A stretch of DNA of 64,000 bases from the NCBI GenBank assembly GCA_965206025.1, contig CBDBIU010000005.1:1054001-1118000 (forward strand). The letters are read 5' to 3'. Shown here piece by piece: positions 54,281 to 63,262 of the stretch; the stretch's first letter is position 1; the number at the start of each line of letters is the position of its first letter. The notes under the pieces were generated by a model. The model did no database searches, was not told where the DNA came from, and was given only the letters and a program-made list of their open reading frames with translations. The stretch comes from G963668345 sp965206025. GTDB taxonomy: Bacteria > Acidobacteriota > Terriglobia > Bryobacterales > UBA6623. Both the position numbers and the translations under genes were made by a program.

Positions 54281-54392
54281 TGGGGCAAATCCATGCTAAC
54301 ACGGGTTCGGCGTTGCTGAGGTGTCCCGGGAAGAGGTATTTGGCTCGGAAATGCTCAGCGTTGAGATTAGCGAAATACGGTGACTCGGGAAG

Positions 54393-54410
54393 ACGGGCAC
54401 AGCATGCCGC
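54393..54410. repeat. GC-rich palindrome-like repeat, copy
   Basis: ACGGGCACAGCATGCCGC; degenerate relative of 26736-26755, 50 bases before hairpin copy 8. Confidence 0.4.
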
Positions 54411-54461
54411 GCGGCTACGCTCTGAACACGGGCCGTGTCACCATGATGGGCGCAATTCGCT

Positions 54462-54510
54462 GCCCGCTTTTTTCACCGGGCGGCGAACCGAAGTGCATGA
54501 GAAAATCAGA
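54462..54510. repeat. dispersed hairpin repeat, copy 8
   Basis: CCCGCTTTTTTCACCGGGCG then GCGAACCGAAGTGCATGAGA and AAATCAG. It is aligned with copy 4 over nearly its whole length. Located upstream of pepA. Confidence 0.65.
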
Positions 54511-54657
54511 ATAGTCCATAGTCTTGAGGCCTTCCGGATGGCCGGCCCTCAGAGCACAACCATCGGTCGCGATCCTGCCCCCTTGCCGACTGCCTCAACC
54601 CGGCGGGCGTATTGAGATGTGTTCGGTGGGCCGAGCGCTTACAATGTGTATGTCCTT

Positions 54658-56133
54658 ATGAAGACACAACTGCTCTCCGCTTCCATTGAAAACATCGACG
54701 CCGACGCCGTGGCGATCGTCCTTTTTGAGGCTTCAGACGATACTTCCCCTGGAGGAGGGTATGACTCACTGACCGGCGGCCTCATCTCGGAACTCTATGC
54801 ATCCAAGGAGTTCACCGGGAAAGCGCTTGCCACGGCGCTAATCCATCGCCCGGCCGGATTCAAGGCTTCGCGCCTGCTGCTCGTCGGCGGCGGCAAGGTG
54901 GCGGAGTTCTCGCCCCCGAAGCTGCGCCAAGCGGCGGGAACCGCGCTGCGATTCCTCAAACCGAAAGGGGTGCGCCGGTTGGCTCTCGCGCCGGCCGGGG
55001 ACTTCGCGGCGGCGGAACAAGTCCAGATGCTCGTCGAGGGCGCATTACTCGGCGACTACGAGCCCGATGCTTACAAGACGGAAGACAAGGCCAACGAAAG
55101 GCGCGTCGACGAGCTGGTCGTTTTGGCTTCCGCCGAGCACCAGGATCATCTCGATCTGGGATCAGCTATCGCGGAAGCACAGAACTTCAGCAGATCTCTG
55201 GCCAACGAACCGGGTAACTGCTTGCCCCCCACCGTTCTAGCGGAAAGAGCCGTTCAGATGGCGGATGCCGCCGGGCTGGAAGTGGAAGTTTTGGACACGA
55301 AGCGGCTCACGGAGATGAAGATGGGCGCGCTGCTTGGGGTGGCCCAGGGTAGCTCCCAGCCGCCCGTGCTAATTGTCGTCCGATACCGGCCGGAAAAGCC
55401 GCTCTCCGGCGACACTCACTTAGGCCTCGTCGGCAAGGCGGTCACCTTTGATACCGGAGGAATTTCACTGAAGCCCTCGGCCGATATGGACCAGATGAAG
55501 TACGACATGGCGGGCGGCGCCGCCACGCTGGGAGCGATGCAGGCCATCGCTTACGCGAAGCCGCCGATCCCCGTCACCGCCGTGATTCCGTCGGTCGAAA
55601 ACATGCCCGGTTCTCGGGCCCAGCGACCCGGGGACGTAGTCGCGACCATGTCGGGCAAGACAGTCGAGGTGCTCAATACCGATGCCGAGGGACGCCTCAT
55701 TCTGGCCGATGCCCTCACCTACGCGAAGCAGCAGGGCTGTACTCATCTAATCGATGCGGCAACCCTTACGGGCGCTATCGTCGTCGCGCTTGCGGAGGTT
55801 CGGGCGGGCGCGTTTGCAAACGATGATTCCTGGCGGGACACGGTCTTGGGTTCGGCCGAGGCCGCCGGCGAAAAGATGTGGCCGATGCCTCTCGATGAAG
55901 AATACAAGGAGAAGCTGAAGAGCGTGATCGCTGATCTGGCAAACATCGGACCGCGTTGGGGCGGCGCCGTCACGGCGGCCATGTTCCTCAAGCAGTTCGC
56001 CGATCCCACGCCCTGGGTACACCTCGACATCGCCGGCACGGCGTGGCTGGAAGAAGCCAAGCCTTACCTGCCGAAAGGACCGACCGGCTTTCCGGTCCGC
56101 ACTTTCGTCGATGTGGCGATGAAGCTTTCGTGA
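54658..56133 (+). CDS. pepA: leucyl (cytosol) aminopeptidase, M17
   Basis: Di-metal exopeptidase that removes N-terminal Leu and other residues in the cytoplasm. 491 residues from ATG 54658 (a longer start 13 codons upstream is less likely). Metal-site lysine in LVGKAVTFDTGGISLKP and DMDQMKYDMAGGAATLG. The M17 signature NTDAEGRLILADAL is exact, and TLTGAIVVALAE follows. The N-terminal domain is typical. In E. coli PepA also binds DNA; nothing in sequence decides this here. A TACAAT about 13 bases upstream may be a -10. Confidence 0.96.
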   Translation: MKTQLLSASIENIDADAVAIVLFEASDDTSPGGGYDSLTGGLISELYASKEFTGKALATALIHRPAGFKASRLLLVGGGKVAEFSPPKLRQAAGTALRFLKPKGVRRLALAPAGDFAAAEQVQMLVEGALLGDYEPDAYKTEDKANERRVDELVVLASAEHQDHLDLGSAIAEAQNFSRSLANEPGNCLPPTVLAERAVQMADAAGLEVEVLDTKRLTEMKMGALLGVAQGSSQPPVLIVVRYRPEKPLSGDTHLGLVGKAVTFDTGGISLKPSADMDQMKYDMAGGAATLGAMQAIAYAKPPIPVTAVIPSVENMPGSRAQRPGDVVATMSGKTVEVLNTDAEGRLILADALTYAKQQGCTHLIDAATLTGAIVVALAEVRAGAFANDDSWRDTVLGSAEAAGEKMWPMPLDEEYKEKLKSVIADLANIGPRWGGAVTAAMFLKQFADPTPWVHLDIAGTAWLEEAKPYLPKGPTGFPVRTFVDVAMKLS

Positions 56134-56190
56134 AGTTTGTTCCCAGGAACTCGTCGAACTTAAATCGTAGCGCCGCAGCTCTCGGTGCTC

Positions 56191-57552
56191 TTACACCAAC
56201 TCCTGGGCCATCGAGTAAACCATCATAATCAGCATTACCACCGACGCCACCCAAAGCGTCACACTAATCCAAGCGGCCGGCCGGATCGCGGCGGGCAAGT
56301 GAACATAGCGCAGGTAGATCGTCGAGAAGCCGATCACCGGAAGTAGCAGGGCTTGGGCAACGCCGCCAATCTTGACCATCCCTACCGGTTCCCGAAACCA
56401 CATGAAATAGAGAGACGGCAGAAACAGCAAAAAAACAACGGCGATCCGCGTAACGGTGATTCTAGCTGGGTAATCCCGCTTGTCGAACACACCCATCAGG
56501 CCCAAGAAATCCGCCAGCGTCCGGCTTTGCGAGGCCGTGCCGGCGAATACCGAGGAATATAGGACGGCGAAAGCGCCGATTAGGAACAAATACGCCGACC
56601 ACTCACCCAGGATCGCGGTGTAGACGTTGGCCAGCGATTGCACCATTTGAGCGCCTTCCGGGACAATCCCCATACCCCTGAGAATGCCGGCTCCCAAGAC
56701 GTAGAAGGCGACCGTCGCCGCCGTGTAGACGACCATCGCGGTGACCACGTCCACCCCCATCACGCGGATCCAGCCACGGGCGCGACGCCGCCACTGGTCG
56801 CTGTTGTCGCAAGTGCCGGTGAACCGCGCGTATCCCTTTTCCAGGCACCAGTATGGATAGATGACCAGGCTCATGGCGCTCACCCCGGTAACGCCAAACA
56901 CGGTCACCGCGGTCACGAAGCCGGCTTCGGGAAGGCGTAAGGACAAGCCATCGCCCACGCTGGCCCAAGAGAACAGGTCGGGGCGCTTCATCAGCAGCGC
57001 GGCACAGCTAACGGTCAGCGCGGTAAACGTCAACACCAGGGCGACCGACACCTTTTCGACGACCGCGTAGCGGCCAATCAGCAGCAGAGCGACCGTCACG
57101 AAATTCACGATCCACACCCAGGAGCCGATGGCGACCGACGGTACGATGCGGTTAAGCACTTCCCCGATGCCGCCCAACATGCCACCCAAACCGAACAGAG
57201 AAAACAGCACGGCCAGGCACCACAGCCAGACGACCCAAGAGACTCGCCATCGCGGTCCCGGAACGCGATCGAACGCCTCCAGAGTCGTCTCCCCCGTCCC
57301 GATGGCATAGCGGCCCAGTTCGTTTTGTACGACCGTCTTGATCGTGCAACTGACGAAAATGAGCCACAACAGTCGGTAGCCGTTTTCCGCTCCCAATACC
57401 GTCGTCGCCACCAGTTCGCCCGAGCCCACCAACCCCCCGGCAAGAATCAGGCCGGGCCCGATCATGCGACACGTATCGACGAGCCCCCGAGGAGGATCCC
57501 GTGAATACTCCGGACGCCGTTGATAGGGGTCAAGACGAGGACGATCACTCAT
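56191..57552 (-). CDS. Nramp-related membrane carrier, second copy
   Basis: 453 residues, about eleven membrane helices. The likely start is MSDRPRLDPYQRRPEYS. TM1 is MIGPGLILAGGLVGSGELVA, without the DPGN metal-binding motif, and the TM6 equivalent region SAMSLVIYPYWCLEKG lacks MPH. Thus, as in the homologue at 22786, classical Mn/Fe transport is doubtful. It does not carry the 150-residue insertion. A 440-residue N-terminal extension of the open frame lies opposite the response-regulator gene and is not real. Divergent from the ntrC-type gene with about 230 bases between. Confidence 0.82.
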   Translation of the reverse strand: MSDRPRLDPYQRRPEYSRDPPRGLVDTCRMIGPGLILAGGLVGSGELVATTVLGAENGYRLLWLIFVSCTIKTVVQNELGRYAIGTGETTLEAFDRVPGPRWRVSWVVWLWCLAVLFSLFGLGGMLGGIGEVLNRIVPSVAIGSWVWIVNFVTVALLLIGRYAVVEKVSVALVLTFTALTVSCAALLMKRPDLFSWASVGDGLSLRLPEAGFVTAVTVFGVTGVSAMSLVIYPYWCLEKGYARFTGTCDNSDQWRRRARGWIRVMGVDVVTAMVVYTAATVAFYVLGAGILRGMGIVPEGAQMVQSLANVYTAILGEWSAYLFLIGAFAVLYSSVFAGTASQSRTLADFLGLMGVFDKRDYPARITVTRIAVVFLLFLPSLYFMWFREPVGMVKIGGVAQALLLPVIGFSTIYLRYVHLPAAIRPAAWISVTLWVASVVMLIMMVYSMAQELV

Positions 57553-57783
57553 GGGGCAATACCGGTCGGCGCACAACACCGGGTCAGGGTCCGTCCGCGG
57601 CCGGAGGCCATCCGAAAAACCTGCGACGGATCGTTCAATCAGTACGCTGGAGCCCGGCAGGGAAACGAACCGGGATTTCCGTTCTCGGCCGTCCCGGCAG
57701 GGACAGTATAGGAGAGCGACGGCCCCGGAGCAACGCGGCGCGCCGTGAAAAGCGGTCAACCCACTCCAGTAGAATAAGAGGCG

Positions 57784-59181
57784 ATGAGTGAAGCGCAGAC
57801 GCCCGCGCCGGCGCGCGTGCTGATCGTCGACGACGAGGAGGACCAGCGAAATGGTCTGGCCAGTCTGGTCTCTTCCTGGGGCTTTGCCGTCGAGACGGCC
57901 TCCGACGGTCAGGAGGCCCTCGAAAAACTGAGTTCTTTCCCCGCTCACGTCATGCTGACCGACCTCAGCATGCCGCGTATGGACGGTTTCGAGTTGCTGC
58001 GCCGCCTGGCGGTTGACGGTCCTCGGCCGGCGGCCATCGTGTTGACCGCCTTCGGCAGCATCGAAAATGCCCTCAAGACCGTCCACGACCTCGGCGCGTT
58101 TTGGTTTCTGGAGAAACCGATCGACGCGAACGCGCTTCGGGTCCTGATCAACCGCGCCGCCGCTCAGGGGCGCTTGACCGAAGAGACGGACCGGCTGCAG
58201 CGCCAGTTGAGCTATCAAGGGCTGCTGGAAGGGCTGGTCGGGCCCTCCCCTGCCATGCAGGAGGTCTTTTCGACGATCCGGCAGGTCGCGCCCAGCAAAG
58301 CGGCCATCCTGGTCACGGGCGAGAGCGGCACGGGCAAGGAGTTGGTCGCCCGCGCCGTTCACGCCCTCAGCCCGCGCAAGAACGACCCCTTCGTCGCCAT
58401 CAACTGCGCCGCTCTGCCGGAATCGCTGATGGAAAGCGAACTGTTCGGGCATGAAAAGGGCGCTTTCACCGGCGCCGTCCGGCGCCGCGCCGGGTGTTTC
58501 GAGCTGGCCAACGGCGGCACGCTGCTGCTTGACGAAATCGGAGACATGCCGGTTGGCACGCAGGCCAAGCTCCTGCGGGTCCTGGAAGACTCGCGGGTGC
58601 GCCGCCTCGGCGGCGATAAAGAGATCGAGGTCGACACCCGCGTCATTGCGGCGACCAACAAACCCGTTGACGACGCCGTCGCCAACAGCGAGATTCGGGA
58701 AGATCTCTACTATCGGCTCAATGTTTTCCGCATCCACCTGCCGCCGCTGCGCGAGCGCAAGGAAGATTTGCTGCCCACGGCCGAGGCTCTCGTCGAGGAT
58801 CTCAACAAGAAGCACGAATGCCGGGTGGTCGACCTGCACCCGGATGTAGTGGAGAAGTTCCGCGGCTATCACTGGCCGGGGAACGTCCGCGAATTGCGTA
58901 ACGTTTTAGAACGCGCGGTGATCTTGGCGGGGGAAGGCACGATCCTTCCCTCGCACTTGCTAGGCAACCTTTCCGCCCCGGGAGAGAAGGCGCCGGCGGC
59001 CGAACCGGCCGACCCGAATGTCGTCCGGCTCCCGGTGGGCACGAAGGTGCGGGAGGCCGAAAAGGCGCTGCTGCTGCGCACCCTCGAGCACACCGGCAAC
59101 AATAAGACCCGCGCGGCGAAAATTCTTGATATCAGCCTCAAGACCCTGCACAACAAGTTGAAAGAGTATGGAACCCATTGA
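57784..59181 (+). CDS. sigma-54-dependent response regulator (NtrC family)
   Basis: 465 residues. Receiver domain with phospho-acceptor Asp60 (HVMLTDLSMPRMDGF). The AAA+ sigma-54 interaction domain has Walker A VTGESGTGKELVA, the GAFTGA loop (HEKGAFTGAVRR) and LLLDEIGDMP. The C-terminal Fis-type HTH is NNKTRAAKILDISLKTLHNK. It activates RNA polymerase with sigma-54 at unknown promoters. The following kinase, 78 bases on, is its cognate sensor. Confidence 0.96.
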   Translation: MSEAQTPAPARVLIVDDEEDQRNGLASLVSSWGFAVETASDGQEALEKLSSFPAHVMLTDLSMPRMDGFELLRRLAVDGPRPAAIVLTAFGSIENALKTVHDLGAFWFLEKPIDANALRVLINRAAAQGRLTEETDRLQRQLSYQGLLEGLVGPSPAMQEVFSTIRQVAPSKAAILVTGESGTGKELVARAVHALSPRKNDPFVAINCAALPESLMESELFGHEKGAFTGAVRRRAGCFELANGGTLLLDEIGDMPVGTQAKLLRVLEDSRVRRLGGDKEIEVDTRVIAATNKPVDDAVANSEIREDLYYRLNVFRIHLPPLRERKEDLLPTAEALVEDLNKKHECRVVDLHPDVVEKFRGYHWPGNVRELRNVLERAVILAGEGTILPSHLLGNLSAPGEKAPAAEPADPNVVRLPVGTKVREAEKALLLRTLEHTGNNKTRAAKILDISLKTLHNKLKEYGTH

Positions 59182-59259
59182 CCATCGGGCGCTCCTCGCC
59201 GATTGTGGCGGACGCTCGCGGCGTGCCGCGTCAAGGCGACACCGGACGGCCGGATCGTC

Positions 59260-61212
59260 ATGTCTTTGAGAACCCGCCTGCAGCTATCGATCGTTGCCCT
59301 GGTGGTGACGGTGGTGCTGGCTCTTTCCCTGCTCCACGTCCATGGCGTGGTCGAAACTCGCTTTCGAGACGCGTTGGAGCTGGCGAACATGAATGCCACG
59401 CAGGTGGAAAGCTTCATTCTCCAGATTGTCAACGAGCAAACGCCTAGCTGGCAGCCTCCCCCGAAAAGCGACGAAGAGGTCGAGAAAATCTGGACGGAGA
59501 TCGTCGAACAAGACGCCGGCTTGTCTACGTTGCTTCAGAAGCTCGTCGGGAGTTCCCCGGTGATTGTCGAAGCGCTCGTCAGCGGGAAGAACAACCGTGT
59601 CTTGGCCGCTTCCTTTCCCTCCAAGGGGGGGCGGAAGATCGATTCTCTGCCCCGCTTCGAAGACTTCGAGGGAAAACCTTTGTGGGCCAAGCTCGAGGAG
59701 GTCCTGGCCCGCAATCAAGACTATGAGGTGACGCGGCGTCTGGGCATGCTCGAGAAGCAAGCGCCGCTGTTCACGGTTCGAGTGATCCTCTCGTCCGTCC
59801 TTCTTCGAAGCCAAGTGATGCCCCAGATCCGCGATCTGGCGGTGGTCTCCGCCGTGTCTCTGCTGCTGTCGGTCCTGCTGGCTGTCCTCGCCTCGCGGAT
59901 CGCTTCCCGGCCGCTGGCCAGAATCAGCGACATTATCGACCGTATCAGCCGCGGCGAGGTCCTGGCGGACCGCGGCCCCTCGAAGAACCCCGCCAAGGAA
60001 GTTGCCGTGGTCGAGTCCAAGCTCAGTCTGCTCGGCGAGCAATTTAGAGGCGTCCGGGCCGACCGCACGCAATTGCAGGCCAACGTGGATCAGTTGCTCG
60101 AGAGGATGGAGGACGCCGTTCTACTGTTTGGCCACGACAACCGCCTGGTTATGGCCGGGCGCGCGGCGGAGCGCATTCTCGGGGGCCGCTGGCAGATGAT
60201 GGGAGCACCGATCGAGGAGGTCTTCCCTGACTCGACCGATCTCGGAGCGCTGGTTCAGAGCGCGGTTCACCTGCGGCAAGCGGTAGCGGACTCCGCGGTG
60301 ACGCTCGATCGCGACGGAGAAACGCCCATCCACCTACTGGTCAGTGTTGAAGTTCTCGAGCAGTTCCCCACCCACGAACGAGTCGGCACGCTGGTAACGC
60401 TGCGCGACGCCACCCCCAGACGCGAACTCGAGTCTCAACTGGACGTCTCCAACCGCCTCGCCTCGATCAGCCGTCTTACCGGCGGGGCGACGCACGAAAT
60501 CAAGAACCCGTTGAACTCCATCGCTTTGCATCTGGAGGTATTGAAGTCCAAGTTGGATGGTGCCTCGGAAACGGTCCGGACGGAGATTGAAGTCATTGCC
60601 CGCGAGATCACTCGGCTCGATCGCGTGGTCAAGAGTTTCTTGGATTTTACCCGACCGCTCGACCTCGATTTTCGCCCGCTTGACCTGGTGAAGTTGATCG
60701 AGGAAGTCCGTACTCTCGTCGCCCCGGAAGCCGAGAGGCGGAAGACCGAAATCGTCATTCACAACGAAGTCGCCGACGCTGGGGTTCGGGGAGATCGCGA
60801 TCTGCTGATGCAGGGAATTCTCAACGTTGTCGTCAACGGCATTGACGCCATGCCGCAGGGAGGAAAGCTGGAAATCGGCGTCCGCAGGGCCGGCCCGGAC
60901 TGGCTGCTGACGATTCGAGACCAGGGAGGCGGAATACCGGGCGAAATTCGCGACAAGATCTATAACTTGTATTTCACGACCAAGGGACGCGGTTCCGGTA
61001 TTGGATTAGCCATGACGTTTCGGGTCGTGCAGCTTCATGGCGGTACGATCGATTTCAGCAGCGATCTCGGCAGGGGGACGGAGTTTCGTCTTCGGCTCGG
61101 AGCCCTGAAGGAAACGGAACCTCAGCTGCTTCCCGCGGGCTCGGACCGCTTCGCCGGCAATCGATCGCGCCCCGTCGACAACGAAACAACCACCGCCACA
61201 GAGATGTCGTAG
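59260..61212 (+). CDS. membrane sensor histidine kinase (NtrB/ZraS-like)
   Basis: About 650 residues. TM1 near residues 8-28 (LSIVALVVTVVLALSLLHVH), a periplasmic sensor domain, TM2 near 195-215 (AVVSAVSLLLSVLLAVLAS), then HAMP (RIASRPLARISDIIDRIS). A PAS-like part (LFGHDNRLVMAGRAAERILG) comes next. HisKA has phospho-acceptor His412 in GATHEIKNPLNSI. HATPase: NVVVNGIDAMPQGG, DQGGGIPGE, GSGIGLAMTFRVVQLHGG. The start is ATG 59260 because the 19 preceding codons are unlike a signal anchor. Phosphorylates the preceding NtrC-type regulator. Confidence 0.95.
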   Translation: MSLRTRLQLSIVALVVTVVLALSLLHVHGVVETRFRDALELANMNATQVESFILQIVNEQTPSWQPPPKSDEEVEKIWTEIVEQDAGLSTLLQKLVGSSPVIVEALVSGKNNRVLAASFPSKGGRKIDSLPRFEDFEGKPLWAKLEEVLARNQDYEVTRRLGMLEKQAPLFTVRVILSSVLLRSQVMPQIRDLAVVSAVSLLLSVLLAVLASRIASRPLARISDIIDRISRGEVLADRGPSKNPAKEVAVVESKLSLLGEQFRGVRADRTQLQANVDQLLERMEDAVLLFGHDNRLVMAGRAAERILGGRWQMMGAPIEEVFPDSTDLGALVQSAVHLRQAVADSAVTLDRDGETPIHLLVSVEVLEQFPTHERVGTLVTLRDATPRRELESQLDVSNRLASISRLTGGATHEIKNPLNSIALHLEVLKSKLDGASETVRTEIEVIAREITRLDRVVKSFLDFTRPLDLDFRPLDLVKLIEEVRTLVAPEAERRKTEIVIHNEVADAGVRGDRDLLMQGILNVVVNGIDAMPQGGKLEIGVRRAGPDWLLTIRDQGGGIPGEIRDKIYNLYFTTKGRGSGIGLAMTFRVVQLHGGTIDFSSDLGRGTEFRLRLGALKETEPQLLPAGSDRFAGNRSRPVDNETTTATEMS

Positions 61213-61333
61213 TTGAAACCGGGAACGGACCGCGCGATCATCAATGAGTACTCGGACAAAGTCCGCCGGCGACGGCACGCCAACAAGAAAGGACGGCGCC
61301 GTTCGAGATAACACTCGAGCGCACCGTAGGGGA

Positions 61334-61948
61334 ATGCACCCGGGGCTTCGGCTTCTTCTGGCCCTCATGTTGACTCTGGCGGCATCTTGCCGGACGAGAA
61401 CCGACGTGGCGAAGACGCCCGCCTCCCCGCTTCCACGGGTTCCGGCAGTGGCAGAGGCCCCGCCTGCCGCAGGCGAACCGGTGTCGGAGCCTCAAACACA
61501 ACAGCGTCTCGCGCCGTCGCGGGAAATCCCGGCGGAGGCGATACGTCGAGATTCGGCGCCCTTGGCGCTTGCCGATGATCCCAGGCGACAAGATTCCGGT
61601 TTGTCCGAGACAGTGGAAAAGGTCGCCGAAACGGCGGCGACCGATGAGGCCGCAGGTTTTTCGGGCGATTCTCCTCGCCGGCGGTTTCCTCAGCTCGGGA
61701 AGATCCTGACGGCGGACCAACGGCGAGCCTACGACCGTGCTATTGAACACAGCATTCGAAGCGTACGGGAAACTCTGGCTGGTATTGTCGATCGAAGCCT
61801 CACGCCGGATCAGATCAACGCCGTGCGGCGAATTCGGGGGTTTCTTAGCCAAGCGGAGGCAGCCCGTAAGCGCGACCCCGCGATCGCCAAGAATCTGGCT
61901 GGCCGGGCTGAGCTGCTCGCTCAGGATCTGGCCAAGTTTTTGAGATAG
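61334..61948 (+). CDS. small lipoprotein of unknown function
   Basis: 204 residues from ATG 61334; an earlier in-frame ATG at 61244 gives 30 extra residues without function. The N-terminus HPGLRLLLALMLTLAASC has a lipobox-like end at Cys19. Then comes a Pro/Ala-rich low-complexity region and a helical C-terminal half (LTADQRRAYDRAIEHSIRSV, LAGRAELLAQDLAKFL) that may form a coiled coil. It follows the two-component pair and precedes pilus genes. Its role could be in pilus or envelope assembly. No family recognised. Confidence 0.6.
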   Translation: MHPGLRLLLALMLTLAASCRTRTDVAKTPASPLPRVPAVAEAPPAAGEPVSEPQTQQRLAPSREIPAEAIRRDSAPLALADDPRRQDSGLSETVEKVAETAATDEAAGFSGDSPRRRFPQLGKILTADQRRAYDRAIEHSIRSVRETLAGIVDRSLTPDQINAVRRIRGFLSQAEAARKRDPAIAKNLAGRAELLAQDLAKFLR

Positions 61949-62213
61949 CGGCCCGATTGTGTCAGGTCGCAAATACGGTCACGAAAAGAGGCCGACCGAG
62001 GAGACGAGGAAATCGCGCCGCTGCTGATGGGCTTGAGCGTGTCACGGTTCAAGCGTAGGGACCGATTCATTTCGCCCGAGCTGACCAGCTAAAATACTCG
62101 ACAGACGGATTGCTACCTAGCCGTATTTGCTGAAATACTGTGGTTTAGGGTTGACTCGTCTTTCGGCCTATCGAATCTTCGAGGGATCAAAGCGAAGCCC
62201 AGAGAGGTTCCAG

Positions 62214-63262
62214 TTGGAAGAAAACGACAGCACGGCATCGGAACTTCCGCCGCCCGTTTCCGCGGCAAAAACTTCGAAGCCGCCACGGTTTGGCAAGGCC
62301 ACCCGATGGAAATCGGCCATAGTGGGTCTGGACATGGGCTCGACGGCGATCAAGGCTGTGCTGCTGCATCGGCCGCAGGGTCGATCACGCTCAAGCAGGC
62401 TGCCATCGCTCCCACGCCCGGCGACGCCGTTACCGAGGGAACTCTGACGGATGGAATTGAAATCGCATTGGAAATCAAGCGCCTCTTCAAGGAGTCCCGG
62501 ATCCGAGCGCGCCATGTCGCCGTCGCCGTGGGCGGCGATAAAGTTTATTGCCAATGTGATTCGCTGCCCGACGAGGATAATTTGGGGCTGGACGAGATGG
62601 TCCGCGGAACCGCCGAAAAGACCCTTCCCTACGCGATCGAAAACGCGCTGGTCGACTATCAGCCTTTGGGCGCCGATGGAGACCAAACCCCGTCGGAGGT
62701 CCTCTGGGTCAGCTCTCCGGCTGAGCAGGTGGAATGGCTGCGTGAGACCGTTGTGCTCGCCGGCAAGAGCGCGGCTTTCGTCGACGTCCAAGCTTGCGCT
62801 CTGGCGAACGCATTCGCGCACAGCCACGTGCCCGACGCGAAATCGCCCTGCGTTCTGTTACACGTCAGCACGCGCCACCTGATCGTCTGTCTCATGCGGG
62901 GGCCGACACTGCGCTTTGCCCGACATGTTTCCGTCGCCAGACGCCAAATCAGCCTCGCGCCGAGCAGTCTCCCCGAGCGCGTTCTTACCCAAGTCGATGG
63001 GCTGTGGGAAAAGCTCGTCGAGGCGGCGGCGCCCGATAGCCTGCAATCTGTTTATCTCTCCGGCGGAGCGGTCGGCAGCCACCAGCTCGAAGAAGCCCTT
63101 CACGAGCGGCTTGGCCTTCCCGTCCATCAGCTAGATCCGATGAGGAACATCTCCTATTCCCCGAGCAGCGACGCCGGTCAGCTGGTGGATAAGTACAAGC
63201 CGGCCATGACCGTGGCCATAGGATTGGCTTTACGCGGTTTCCCAGACCATGATCGAGATTAA
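62214..63262 (+). pseudogene. pilM: PilM-like actin-fold protein, frame-broken near 62380
   Basis: The N-terminal part in one frame reads SAIVGLDMGSTAIKAVLLHR, the phosphate-1 motif of PilM. From about 62385 the homology goes on in another frame: GSITLKQAAIAPTPGD, then ALEIKRLFKESRIRARHVAV, VGGDKVYCQ, the PilM nucleotide and subdomain pattern, and VYLSGGAVGSHQLEEALHER. A single-base indel separates the halves. PilM binds the inner-membrane PilN in the type IV pilus. The start at TTG 62214 is tentative. The intact downstream partner gene suggests a sequence error rather than loss. Confidence 0.72.

Noticed and set aside
57553..58872. 440-residue N-terminal extension of the second Nramp-related frame
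   Set aside because: It lies antisense to the well-supported NtrC-type gene and has no membrane segments. The ATG at 57552 gives a normal carrier.
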